Notes under the pieces: generated by a model
Databases searched by the model: none
What the model saw: only the letters and a program-made list of their open reading frames with translations
Told to the model about the DNA's origin: nothing
NCBI RefSeq assembly: GCF_004798865.1
Contig: NW_025336346.1
Span: forward strand, 10,176,572 to 10,240,571
Direction: 5' to 3'
Length of the DNA: 64,000 nucleotides
Source of the DNA: Varanus komodoensis
Lineage: Eukaryota; Chordata; Lepidosauria; Squamata; Varanidae
Shown: positions 49,635 through 60,839 of the stretch, in pieces
Numbering within the stretch: the stretch's first letter is position 1
Layout of the letters: each line of letters starts with the position of its first letter
Position numbers and translations under genes: made by a program

Positions 49635-49642
49635 TGACGTCA
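49635..49642. promoter_or_regulatory. CRE (TGACGTCA)
   Basis: Perfect palindromic CREB/ATF site inside the island, 15 bases from the TATA-like stretch at 49611-49620. Confidence 0.6.
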
Positions 49643-50110
49643 TATCCTCAGCAGGTAGAAATCGAAGCGAGGCGGCGAGAGAGATACCTCGGTGCAGGAG
49701 GGACGCGCGCGGGGCGGGCGTGCCTGGCGTGCATTGTCTGACCTCAGCTCCCTCCTCCGGGGAGGCGAGTCCACGCTGGATTGCAGCTGGCATCCGCCGC
49801 CGCCCACGCTCCGGCTCGGGCTCTCGCACAAAGCGGCCTCGCAGGAGGGCGCGCAGCCCGTGCGCTCGCGGCAGCCTTTCGGAGTGGCGTGCCTCGGCGC
49901 CAGGTGGGAAGCGTGGCCTCGACGGGATGGGCGAAACGCAGGAAGCGCACCGGGGTCTGCTCTGGGGGGCGGCGGCACTTTACGTATGAGCAGACGAGTT
50001 GCCACGAGCGGGGAGGCTTGCTTTTATGCATTCCCTCGGAGCAACTCCCCAACGTATTCGGTGGGGCGTCAAGACCAGGAAGAGGCGCCCAGGTAGTCAT
50101 TCTGCTTCAG

Positions 50111-50364
50111 ACGTTTGCAAGGGGCGGGCAGAAAGCGCAAATAAAGATTTAAAAGCTCACTAGATAATCATTCACCACTGTTAAATATTAATGCCTACTT
50201 TGTTAATTATTAACTAGTCGATTTTTAAAAATCCCCCTTTTCTCTCGCACTAAGGATGCCGTCCTGTGCATGTTTAGGAAACAGCCTTACAGCTCCAGCT
50301 TAACACAACCAACACGACTGCCTGGGCAATTGCTGGTTTCCTTCATGTGTACTACTACACTGTA
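50111..50364. other. No recognised feature
   Basis: Falls back to AT-rich sequence immediately right of the CpG island. Confidence 0.3.
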
Positions 50365-50440
50365 ACTCATGTTGTTATTTATATTATGTCATTTCCGTAC
50401 CACCCCATGGCCGGAGTTCTCTGGGCACTTTACAACAGGC
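50365..50440 (-). mobile_element. L2-type 3' terminus fragment
   Basis: 'TTATTTATATTATGTCATTT', 'CCGTACCACCCCATGGCCGG' and 'AGTTCTCTGGGCACTTTACA' are the reverse of an L2 3' end; compare 8150 (GTTCTCTGGGCGATTCACAA). Confidence 0.55.
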
Positions 50441-52045
50441 AGTTTCAAACCAGCTCCAGGCAACTGCCTTGGGATGCTTTCACATTCAAGTCCTCACCAA
50501 GGCTCTTAAGACCACTTCGAGAACACTGCAAGAGCTTAGGCGAAAGTGATGGTGCTTAGAATCACATGAACCTTTGAAAAGACTTGCTTTCAGAGGAGCA
50601 AGTGGCTTGTTTATATATATCTCGGACCATTCCAGGCAAGGCATTTCCTGAGCAAAAAAATTTTGTGGCCCTCCCTCACCCAGGCCACAGTCCATGGTGT
50701 GAGAAGCCAGGCACCTTGTTTTAGCACACAGGCAGGAAATCCCACAAGTGCCTCCCACCAGCTCTGAAAATAAAAACACAATAAGAGTGTCAAACTACTT
50801 GCCGTCTGGGCCGGTTGCCCTGCTGTGGCTAAGAGTACACGAGATACTGTTGAGAGGTGTCCATCTTTGGATATACTGCTCCCCCAAAATAGCCCTTCCT
50901 TTCCAAGGCTGCGTTCTATGTTGCTGCACAGACAGCCAGTCAGCAATCTTGTTTTTAGGATACTGAGACAGATTGCTTCCAATTGTTACAATCAGAATGC
51001 CATCACTACTTTGCAGTAGCCTATCAGACCTAGGGACTGCTTACAAAGTACACTCGCCAACTCATAAAGCCAATTTTAAAATCGTTGCACTGAGATAAGA
51101 GTAGATTGTACTTTCCACCGAGCTGCAGCATGGAGTAAGGCCTCCTTTACCAACCTGACTGGGATCAACTGTCATTTGGCTGGCCCCTCCCAGAACTCTC
51201 TCCTGCAGTTGTGACCCATGTACTTCATCATTGTTTAACTTCTGTAGTCTAAGGTTGCATATTAAATGCAGTGTTTAGAAGGCCTCACTTAAGATATCGT
51301 ATTGCTGGGGGGAGGGTTGTCTCTTCCTACCCTTTGAAAACAAGCATGATGGTAAGATGGGTTTTGTCCTTAAAAAAGACTGTTTCCCTGAACCAACTTT
51401 TATTTTGATCTCATTTTTCAAGGATGATATTACAGTACATGGTATATCTTTCCTTTCCCCTTTCTTCCACCTGGCCTAATCTGGATCTGAAAGTAGAGCT
51501 GAGGTATATAGTTGAAATACAAAATGTCCTGAATGCTCTTATTTAAAAATGAGTATGGAACTCTGGCTGGTATTTGAATCTGGGCCATATAATTCTGCGT
51601 TCTCCGTGCACTAGTTTTCATTTTGATAATCCTAATAATCAACAGAGTTACCACATTACCTAAACACAAAAAGCCAAATAGGTGAATTAGGTAAAAACGT
51701 TCACCAAGAACTGATACTAGAATTTGCATGGTTTCAGTCTTCCTTTTTATACCTTTACTTGTTTATACCTTTGCATGTTTACTAGACACCAACTACATTA
51801 CATGCATTTTTAAGAAGCAGTTAGGTGATTGTGTGTAGAAAAATGATAAAGAAATAGTGTGATTAAGCCCACTTTCCTGCTACAACACCACCATCCTATT
51901 TGCATATATGTAATGATTACATATGAGACATTCAGAAATTGTGTCATTGACCTAATAAACTTGATATTATTATAAAATGCAATTAATTTAAGTTACAACT
52001 GTGAAATCTGCCAAAATGGAGATTTATGTTTTATGTTTTAACACT
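50441..52045. other. No recognised gene
   Basis: Upstream of the VGLL4 island. AT-rich, no exon seen. 51.88-52.02 kb has the uninterrupted AT-rich texture of possible regulatory DNA; not tested. Confidence 0.3.
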
Positions 52046-52174
52046 TTATGTTTTAACATAAAGTGATCGATTTTACTAGAAAGTAACACACTTCATAACA
52101 TGCTCCTCTTACATCTCAGCTGTTTTCATTCCAGTTGGTAAGAGTAAAATCGATCACTTTATGTTAAAACATAA
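52046..52174. repeat. Perfect 32-bp inverted repeat (possible MITE)
   Basis: Arms 52046-52077 and 52143-52174 are exact reverse complements (left arm begins TTATGTTTTAACATAAAGTG), with a 65-bp centre. Each arm also holds its own small palindrome (CTTTATGTT..AACATAAAG type), and a partial third copy of TTATGTTTTAACA lies just left at 52031. No clear target duplication. Family not recognised. Confidence 0.8.
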
Positions 52175-52435
52175 GCAAATACACTTTACCTGTTTTCAGC
52201 ATTTGACTGACATCATACTTGAGATATTAGGTAAGTACTGGTCACTGCAATTCAAACAAAAAAGATGCTCAAAAGACAACCAGATTCATAAAGGGAATAG
52301 AGCAATGTCCTTAAGTAGAAAAATTAGAATGTTTGGGACTTTACAGTTTAAAAATGCAAATGGGGGATACAATAGAGGTATTATAATGTCATATATGCAT
52401 AATGTCAAATGAATACAAAGAAGTTTTTCTCCTTT
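52175..52435. other. No recognised feature
   Basis: Short unique stretch. Confidence 0.3.
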
Positions 52436-52840
52436 ATTGTAGTTCCAGAACCCAGGGTCATTGAATGAAGCTGCATAGCTGGAGATTCAAGACAGATAAA
52501 CTACTTTCTTCTGCAGCCCATTGTTAAAAGTATAGCACTGGCTTCACAGAAAGTAGCTATGACCACCAACATGGCTGGCTTTAAAGGGGATTAGACCAAT
52601 TCATGGAGGATAAGGGTATCAGTGGCTATTAGTCATAATGTCTAGATACTCCCCCAGTAAGTCTGCTTCTCAGTATCAGTTGCTGGAGACCACAAAGGGG
52701 AGGAAGGAGATGCTGCACTCATCCTGCCTTGTGGACTTCCCAGAGGCATCTCGCCAGCCACTGGGGAAGAGAATGCTGGGCAACGGAAGCCATAGGGCTG
52801 ATCTGTCGGGGCTCTTGTACTCTTCAGCAGTGCTAAAGAA
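52436..52840 (+). mobile_element. CR1-type LINE 3' end
   Basis: 'CCAGAACCCAGGGTCATTGA', 'ATGGCTGGCTTTAAAGGGGA', 'TTAGACCAATTCATGGAGGA' and 'ATCAGTGGCTATTAGTCATA' follow the CR1 3' coding end and UTR in order. Better preserved than the copy at 25.7 kb, which shares the AACCCAGGGTT/CATCCCATGAA block. Severely 5'-truncated. Confidence 0.75.
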
Positions 52841-55694
52841 CCATGAACCGTAAATCCATCATTCTGGGTCATTTTCAGCTAGAACTGCTACTTAAAAGTT
52901 ATGCATAGTTTTAAAAGAAAACAATACAACAAAAGCTGCAGATGAAAACAAATCTATTGGGTTATGTGTCAGCCCAGTGACTATACCAAGTTTAGCAAGC
53001 CTCAGACTTTCCATCTGGTATTATTGCACGTTTAACACTGAAGACATTACAGGCTGTTTCTGTGGTAACATTTTGATGCATGACAACTTGTAAAGTCAGC
53101 AGAGTAACACATTAAACATAAAAAAGAGTGACCCAGAAGTGCACATATCAGAATAAAAAGAATATGCCACTCATCAAATATTTCCAACAATGTCATGCAA
53201 TCTTAGGAAAGGTCCACAGTAGTACACCTGGAATTTTAAATTTTTATGTCTGTATAACTGATTCTGTGCAACTTAACTCTATCCACATCTTGCCTTGATA
53301 AAATTATTGGTCACAGTTTACAACTGACATCAGCCTTCTAAAATGTACTTCAAGGAAATTTTAATCTAAAACGAGTCACTTAACTCCATATGCAAATGAT
53401 TTGAGAAAACATTTCAGTGTTGCTCAGCTGTAAAGCTCCCACTTTGTACAGCCTGACATGTAGACATACTCAAATGACAACAAAAAGTCAAACTATATCA
53501 GAAACACTCCATATTCATAGTAGAATTCTCCATGTGGGAAAACTTAAAGCTATTCTTCAAAAGTTGTTTGGAATAAAACAGGGGGCGGAGTCATTAATGT
53601 CAACTTCTCATTGTGAACTAACTCCAAATAATGAGATGTTCCATTCTGTTGTACTTGGCGAATAGATTAGTTACTGTAACAAAACGTTTGCTACAGTAAA
53701 CTGGTATTAAATCAAATGAGAAGATGGACAGGAGGGGAGGGTTGAATGTTAAGAGGTCCGTTTTCCCCAATACTTGGTGATGGATGGAATAGAACCCTCA
53801 AAATGCAAAAAACTAATTTTTATTTCGTTCACCTCCTAAAACTATTTTCCAGCGTTACTGTCGTTTCTCTTTATTTCTGTAGCCAGGAACTTGTGTGTTC
53901 CACTCAAAGCAGGAGACAGACCTTCCCACTGGCCTTTATCTTTCCAGAAGTGGAGGTGAACCATTGAGCCTATGGGCTGTTGGGGATAAGTGAAAGAGTG
54001 AGCAAGCTCTCAGCAGGGTGTCAGCCACTTCTGCTTTTATCCAGCCACCTGTGATCATAAGACTGCTAAGCGTGACATGCAAACAGAAGCACAAGGGTAA
54101 CCACTGCTTTGTCCTAGAATCCAAGTGACATGACAAAACAAAACTCAAGGAAGAGAGGACACAACCAAAACGTGTGTTTTCAGGACACTGGCTACATATT
54201 TCTGGAATCCAATGGCAATTTCTCTAGCTTCTTGAAGTCAGGATCTTGAGTATATGATTTGCTGTTAGTTTTATAACTCTCATCTGTCCTATTTTAGGAT
54301 TGTAAAAACATTGACATGAAGCAAGATCCACTCAGCTAGTTTCATGCACCCCACCATGCTGCAGTCTTGAATTTCCTGAACAGCATCTCTGCATGCAACA
54401 TAAAATTGACATTTAGAACTGAAGGGAACTGTGCACGTATTTTGTGATGGATATATATTCTTCAAAGAAGCTGAAGTCGAAAATCCTACTGGGTGAACAC
54501 ATGTCTTTTGTCTAGGCTACAGTGACTGTTTGGGTCCTAGCCATCATAAATAGCTTTGCTTAAAGAAAAAAAAAAACCCCTGCTGTTTTTGCTTTTAATG
54601 AAGATGCTGCCTTTTAAAAATGTTTTGTATCTATCCAGTCCACACACCCTTCACACATTAACTGGGAATGCTGCATATGACATTCAAACCTCAGTGTAAG
54701 AGAAACATGGTAAATAGGATGGGATGGTTCAGACATGCCATAATTATTATAACTCAAGATCCCATAACAAAGTAGCCTTTGATGTAAGAAGAAATGGAGA
54801 TCAGCCAGACTACAAAGGCTGTATTTAGTATGTTCATTCCCTGAATGCAGCACATTTGCGTGCAAAACTCACTATTGCTCTCTATTAATCATTGCCCAAT
54901 ATTTACTATGAACAATACTTACCATATTTAAGAAGTTTTATATTAGAAAAAAATTATCGCTTCTGGTCAAGTAACACATGCAAAATGTTATCCATACTTC
55001 CTTAAAACTCAAATGGAGTTCTCACATATTCTGTTTCAAATACAGTAGTTTTTCCCATGCACATGTAAGTGTGGCCAAAACTACACTGCCTATGAACAGG
55101 AAAAAGGTGTTTGCACACTCAAAGTAACCATGAAGTTTGCAGGATTATCCTCAATTTAAAGGGGAAAAATATATAAGTGTACCAAAAATAATTGCCCAAG
55201 ACGACCTAGTAGGGACTTGATGGTCACAGAAGAAAGCCTGAGAACCTGAGCAAAATGGAAATGAATGGCTGAGAAAGGAGGAAGGGGGACAGAAGAAAAG
55301 ACTCTGAGATGTAAAATAGGTTCAGAGAAAATTACATTTTTGTATGGGTGGGTCATTTCCTAGTGTCCAATTGACAGAAGCAAGAACTGTCCATATGAAT
55401 CATACAGAGAGACATCCAAGTGCTTAATGCAGCCAGAATTTGGCATACACTGTCCACCTGCCCATCCCAAAGCACCAGAACCAGGAGGGTGGGGCAACAA
55501 CAGCGCAATGATGACCAGGCATGTTTAGTAGGCACCGAACGCGGATTGATGAATGAAGAAAGAGTAAAGCAAAACTAGGCTGGGGTACTGGAGTGCCTAG
55601 AACTTCAGACAGAAGCACTCCATCTACTCTGCCACATCCAAGGAGTGCATTTTGGTATCTGCTGCTTGTTCCTTTTGCTCCTTTGCACAAACAA
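52841..55694. other. No recognised gene
   Basis: AT-rich intergenic-type stretch with a poly-A run at 54564-54576. Open frames here have no known domain. Confidence 0.35.
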
Positions 55695-55945
55695 AGCATA
55701 ACAATTTTATCATTTGTATCCCTCCTTTTTTTTCCTTTCAAGGAACTTGAGGCAGCTTACATAATTCTCCCCTCCTGCTCTCAATCTTATCCTCACAACC
55801 ACCCTGTGAGGTAGGTTGGGCTGCGAGTCTGTGACCAACCCAGAGTCACCCAGTTGGCTCCATGGCTGAGTGGGGACTAGAACTCAGATCTCCTGAGTCT
55901 CAGTCCTGTGCTCTTAACTACTGCACCACGCTGGCTCTCTAGCTA
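55695..55945 (-). mobile_element. MIR-like (CORE-type) SINE, nearly full
   Basis: The minus strand reads AGCGTGGTGCAGTAGTTAAG (tRNA-like A-box), then GAGTTCTAGTCCCCACTCAG (B-box), core 'GGTGACTCTGGGTTGGTCAC', 'CTACCTCACAGGGTGGTTGT' and an L2-like 3' end. The tRNA-like head is at about 55909-55940. The best SINE copy in the window. Confidence 0.8.
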
Positions 55946-56248
55946 GGGTTTTCCTAATATTATTAGAAATAAACATTCATTAAACACTTAACTTGAAGTA
56001 TATAACTAGAAGAAAAGTGGGGTACAGGCATCCTTCAGAGGCTAATAGAGCAGTCCTATGTGCATTTGTTGGAAGCCACTGAGAGATTCCTGTTGGAATA
56101 GTTAGAGGCATACAAGAATAAAAAATTTACTATGAAGTAAGTCTCGCTCCAAATAAAAGTGCACAGGATTGTAGCATAGCAAGCTTATTGAAGCATGAAT
56201 TTTTAAAAGCAACCTTTGGTGAAATGTTAGGAGAAATCTGTAAGCATA
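55946..56248. other. No recognised feature
   Basis: Short unique stretch between SINE and MITE. Confidence 0.3.
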
Positions 56249-56432
56249 GGCTGGATTCACACATCATGACAAGCCAGAATGCAGGTTGAGTATTAATTTG
56301 AGGAGGATTGTGGGTTGATGTGTGAAGCAAACCACACTAACAAAGCCATGAAAAGAACCTATGATTTTTTGTGGGGTTGTCAACAACCCACACTCAACCC
56401 ACACTTTGGCTTGTCATGTTATTTCAACCAGG
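56249..56432. mobile_element. Palindromic MITE (TCATGACAAGCC arms)
   Basis: 184 bp with arms of about 43 bp: left GGCTGGATTCACACATCATG then ACAAGCCA..; right, reverse complemented, CCTGGTTGAAATAACATGAC then AAGCCA... Both continue to GGTTGAGT. The clearest copy of a family also suspected at 44.0, 47.2 and 33.6 kb. No transposase; superfamily not settled. Confidence 0.65.
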
Positions 56433-58864
56433 TCATACTTTTATGTACTTATTTTAAAAATAAGGTAACTCGAGTAAGAATCTAATTTATGCACCAAAAT
56501 ACTAATAAGGGTACTTAAAATCTGGAACACAAATGACACACAGTTTAGACAAGTTTAATTGGGATTTACAGTGCTGCAATTTTAGGCTGATGGTGAAGCA
56601 TACAAACATACTCAAAATATCAGAATTTTTAAGATTGTGGGATTGCCATGAGGAACAAGTTTTTCGTGCCTTCCTCCAAGAATCTCAATGCAGCCTTTTT
56701 AGCACTTCTTAAAAAAAAAATAACTACAGCAACCCTATAAGGGAGATTAGATGACTAGGTGGTAGCAACTTTTCTCCTCAGCTATAAAGCGTGCAAACAT
56801 TTGAACCCAGTCCGATGGCTCAAAGTCTTTGGCCACTGCACTCTGTGTCCCTCACAGTGATAGAAAGATGAAGTGCTGGTTTTGAAAAGATCTGAACTGG
56901 GATGAACGGATGCTCTCATAGCATTCTAATGAGTAAATCATAACAGTCTAGACAGGCATATTTAAGAGTCTGGGTCAGACATGGCTTGTCCTCCCCTCAG
57001 TGCATGAGGTCTCGAAAAGGCAGTTGAATCAGGGAATGAATGGCTCATGCTTCAGTATTCCGTATGGGGGGAGATCAGCCCTTCAGCAGATGGAATGGAT
57101 ACCAGTGGGACACAGGGGCCAACTATGCTTGTACACTGATGGATCCTGAATTTCATGGTAATGAAAACACAGAGCGCTGAGGCAGTAAAAAAGGCCAGAA
57201 AGAGTCACCAATTATTGAGAAAGCACTAAAGCAAATTAGGCAGTAAAATGGGAAATGAACATAAACAGTGTGATGCATCAGATCCATTTTCAGTGCTACT
57301 GAGTAAGCAATTCAATTATAGATTTAAAAGCTAATAGGCACTATAGCAATCCCAAATCTGCTTTTTCTAAACCTTTTTCAAAGCTTGCTGAAGGTAGTTA
57401 CTACATCTCATGGTAGTAAATTAACCACAAGTTAAATGGTGCACAATGAGTAAAAATGCTGTCTTTTGTTTGCCATCAAACAAAACTTGGATGGTCTTTT
57501 ATTTGAAATTCACCCTGCCTCCTGTCAGTTCAAATTTGTAAAATTTGTATTTAGGTTTTCCCACAGTATTATTTTTTCTGAACTGAAAAGCCCCAAACTG
57601 AATATGAGGAGTATTTCTCTCTTGTGATTACTTTAATTCACTTTTATGTACATTGCTTTTTTGTGCATAGCTCCTTTTGAGATTGGGCAATCAGAACTGT
57701 AAGCAACATTCCTTGGATGCAATCCAATGAAAAAACTAAGTACACTTGAGTTTGTTTTGGAATATGCCCTAAAAGTGAGCACAGCACAGATTTCTCTATT
57801 TCATGTCTTATCTTCTCTTTGGGTCCCTTGGAGGAAAGCCATTATATAAACGTAACAAACAGGAACACTTGCTTGGAGGTCATGGCCGGTTATGCCTGAT
57901 GAGTGTGAAACTGGGATTTTCTGACCCGACATGCATCACTTTACCAGCTTAACCTAATATGACCTTTCGTCAAATTCCAAGTTAAAATGGACATACTGTG
58001 TCCATCTTAGGGTGATGCTGAGCCCGCTTCCACCCCCTTGCACAAAGAACCACACCCCCAGGTCACAACTGGGCCTCTGAGGGGAAGAAGCGGAGCACAG
58101 CCGGAGAGGGAAGTTATGCTGCTTCCAGTTGGCACCTCATCCTCTTTTCCCTTCTGGAATTAAATCTAGATGCCCAAAAATGGCCAACTAGAAAATGCAG
58201 GGCATCAGATATGGCGGCATACACAAGGTGCCTTGAGCTGCCGCCTGAGTTCTGAGCCTTACGACTTGCGCTCCAACAGGATACTTCATGAACTGCATTC
58301 TTATGAGCTAATGATTCAGTGCCCGATAACTGCAAGCGAGGTGTGTGTGTGAACTGACCTAATCCAGCCTTCACTGTCTGTGTTATGTAGTTTACTAATG
58401 CTCACCGTAACATTGCATCATGGCTTATCATTTACACATGCAAAAGTGCCCATAAGGAGCTGCAGTCATCAAATGATGCTAAATGCATGTGTGAACCAGC
58501 CCTGTCCTGTATTTGTCCCAAATCAAGCTGTGAGAATTAAAGCCGAAGCTCCTTGGTAATTATTTTCTTTTATCCCACAGTACCAGCTGACATTCCTTGC
58601 TAGTATATTCAAGTGATTCATAAAGCAGAGGAGTACTGTATAAACATAGGCAACAAGCTTTTGCTGTGGCAGAGTTTCAGGTTCTGACGATCTAAATATA
58701 GAAGTGGATATTTGAGGAGTTAGATATTCAACATCCTAGACCAACATGCCATGTAATTCTGCCTCATCTATTCAAGCAGAGGGGTGGGGGGGGGGGATAG
58801 ATGGGAGGCAGAGCAGGTGGAGAATAAATCTTTCCTAAGCTTGTTTTATTTCTCAAGCCTACAT
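56433..58864. other. No recognised gene; one possible MITE trace
   Basis: Mostly unique. 58380-58510 has 'CATGGCTTATCATTTACACA' and 'ATGCATGTGTGAACCAGCCC', suggestive of the 56249 MITE family. A G-run (GGGGTGGGGGGGGGG) lies at 58782-58796. Confidence 0.35.
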
Positions 58865-59095
58865 TTTATTTATTTATTTGGGATATTTGTATGCCGTCCT
58901 TTGCAAGAGCCTCAGGACGGCTTACACAAATAAAATACAAATATCTAACATAACATAAATTAACGACCCACTCCGGCTGCAGTTAAAATATGAGGATAAA
59001 ATTCAATATTAAAACTTATTAAAATATTGATTAAATAAAAAGGTCTTAACCTGGCACCGAAAAACATATAATGACGGTGCCAGGCGGACCTCTCT
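58865..59095 (-). mobile_element. L2-type 3' end, young, with (TTTA)n tail
   Basis: Tail TTTATTTATTTATTT, then 215 bp of 3' UTR about 93% identical by eye to 5161-5375 (shared: GATATTTGTATGCCGTCCTT, TCAGGACGGCTTACACAAAT, GTCTTAACCTGGCACC). It breaks off at GGACCTCTCTCC. A short 5'-truncated copy on the minus strand. Confidence 0.85.
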
Positions 59096-60839
59096 CCTTT
59101 CCAAAGTTTGACAATTCTGTACAAAGCATTGCATATTAAACAGAATTCATCCTAATGTATTCTGTTATTATGCTAACTGGTGTAACAGCCCTTGGAATAT
59201 AGATATTGTCACATGGAGTCCACAAAAACAAAACAGAAAAAGCACCAAAGACCTTCCAATGAGACTGCGGCATAAGGGTGAGCCTTGTGAGGATGTACGT
59301 ACTTATATTACTTGCTTGCAACCATCTATGTTGAAAAAAAAAAAAACAAGTGCCAGGCAGGAGACATGTTTGCTTATAACTACAGATAGAAGAGAAGAGA
59401 GAAAAAGCAGATCTATAAATAAGGAATCTGGGTATTAAATCTAAGAGAGTAAGTGCAGCAGTGGTAAAATTAAAGAAAATGAAGAAGTGAAAACAAAGGC
59501 ATTTGATCCGTGTGATGCAAGTGTCCAGCAGAATGTGGCATTAAAGATCCATTTATCTAATGTTAAGGGCATCCTTCACAAACCACAAGTGTTCATTTCT
59601 ACATTTTACAGGTAATCTTTAATGCAACAAACCACACAAGCTCTCTTCAAATCTTGTAGTGTATTTGTGTAATCCCTCTTACATTTGCATATTCATCTAT
59701 AAGTATTCTGTGAATGTTTCTCCATCCCTGGACATTTCTACTTAACATGGTGTTTTCCATTAACCAAAAAAAAAAAAAAAAAGAGGAAGTGCTCACAACA
59801 TGGACGACTGTAGACCATGATTCATTGATGGCTAGATGCCAAAAAGCTGAATACATTGAAAGTCTGCAGCCTCCAGAGTAAAGGTAGGCTACTTAAAAAA
59901 AAAAAAAAAAACACGAAGATGTGAGTGATTTACGGAGAACTAAGAAAAGGCTTTCAAGACTGTCCCGGCTAAAAGGGGAAAACTTTCTTAAGCCCTGACT
60001 CTGGAAAGATTTACTGCGCAGACTACATAATTTGCAAACATAAACAGTTGGAATAAGCTAGCCCCCACCCCATTAATCCAGGGGTTTTAATCCTCCCTCT
60101 GAGGGTAAGTAATGGCCTATTTTATTTCTGTACACAAAACAAATTCACTACAAACCAAGCTCAAAGATGCATCACATACTTCTGCCATGTCGGACAAATA
60201 AAACCGACTAATGTTACAGTCGAGCTCTATAATAAAAAGAGCACCTGTAACGTGAAAGAGACTGCGCCATTGACTTCCCAGGCTTTGGCTCTACACAGAA
60301 CATCTGCTGCACATAAAAATGTTTAATTAGCTGTTGAACTGAGTGTAGCTTTTTTTTTTGGCCTCCGGAACATTACATTTACCCTTGCCCAGCTAGTAAG
60401 GTTCAAGATGAAGGCAGCTAGTTCTTTATCAAGATGTAGGGGTCAACCTCCAATTTCTCTTTGATCTGATCAAATTACTTCTGTTTTGACCCATACTTTT
60501 CATGAGAGCAATGTTTTCCAAAGTGGCAAGAGAATTCTACTCTTTATTATATTTGGACACTTGCAAATATACAAGTTCGCCCAGGTTCTGTACTGCCTTT
60601 CTTGGGTGTGTGAAATGTGAATACTCTTGGATATAAATTATACAAATGGCGTTTTGCATGTGCATCTGTTCATATTTCCAAAATAAAACTATTTATAAAC
60701 TATTGAAATTCACCTTTAGCAAAGCAACTTAGTGGCTTCCCAATTACAATAGCCAAATCATGTGTGCTTTGATACTTCAGCAAATGTACAGTATATTTAG
60801 CACTACTTTATCAGCTTGATTGCTCTATTTAAAACTTTT
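59096..60839. other. No recognised gene; conserved-element candidate
   Basis: Poly-A runs at 59333-59346, 59766-59782 and 59895-59911 follow no recognisable retrocopy. The stretch 60090-60350 (rich in AATTAG and AATAAAA words) looks unlike its neighbours and may be conserved non-coding DNA; this is an impression. Confidence 0.3.

Larger units (their letters stand above)
48430..50110. promoter_or_regulatory. VGLL4: CpG island, likely VGLL4 promoter
   Basis: About 1.7 kb with frequent CpG and high GC in an otherwise AT-rich window, densest at 49.0-50.0 kb. For the minus strand it holds a perfect CRE (TGACGTCA, 49635-49642), a TATA-like TAATATATGC (49611-49620), CCAAT boxes (ATTGG on plus at 49586-49590 and 49432-49436), a G-rich GGGCC repeat (49297-49327) and a donor at 49249. 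It lies about 4 kb upstream of the VGLL4 ATG on the right side for a minus-strand gene. It may fire both ways. The several long open frames on both strands reflect the high GC and lack any family resemblance. Confidence 0.8.

Noticed and set aside
49046-50152. Several overlapping long open frames (60-150 codons) on both strands of the CpG island
   Set aside because: High GC removes stop codons by chance. The peptides are Arg, Pro, Ala and Ser-rich with no known domain, and frames overlap on both strands.
59760-59920. Processed pseudogene suggested by A17-A18 runs
   Set aside because: No mRNA-like sequence precedes either run and no target duplication is seen.
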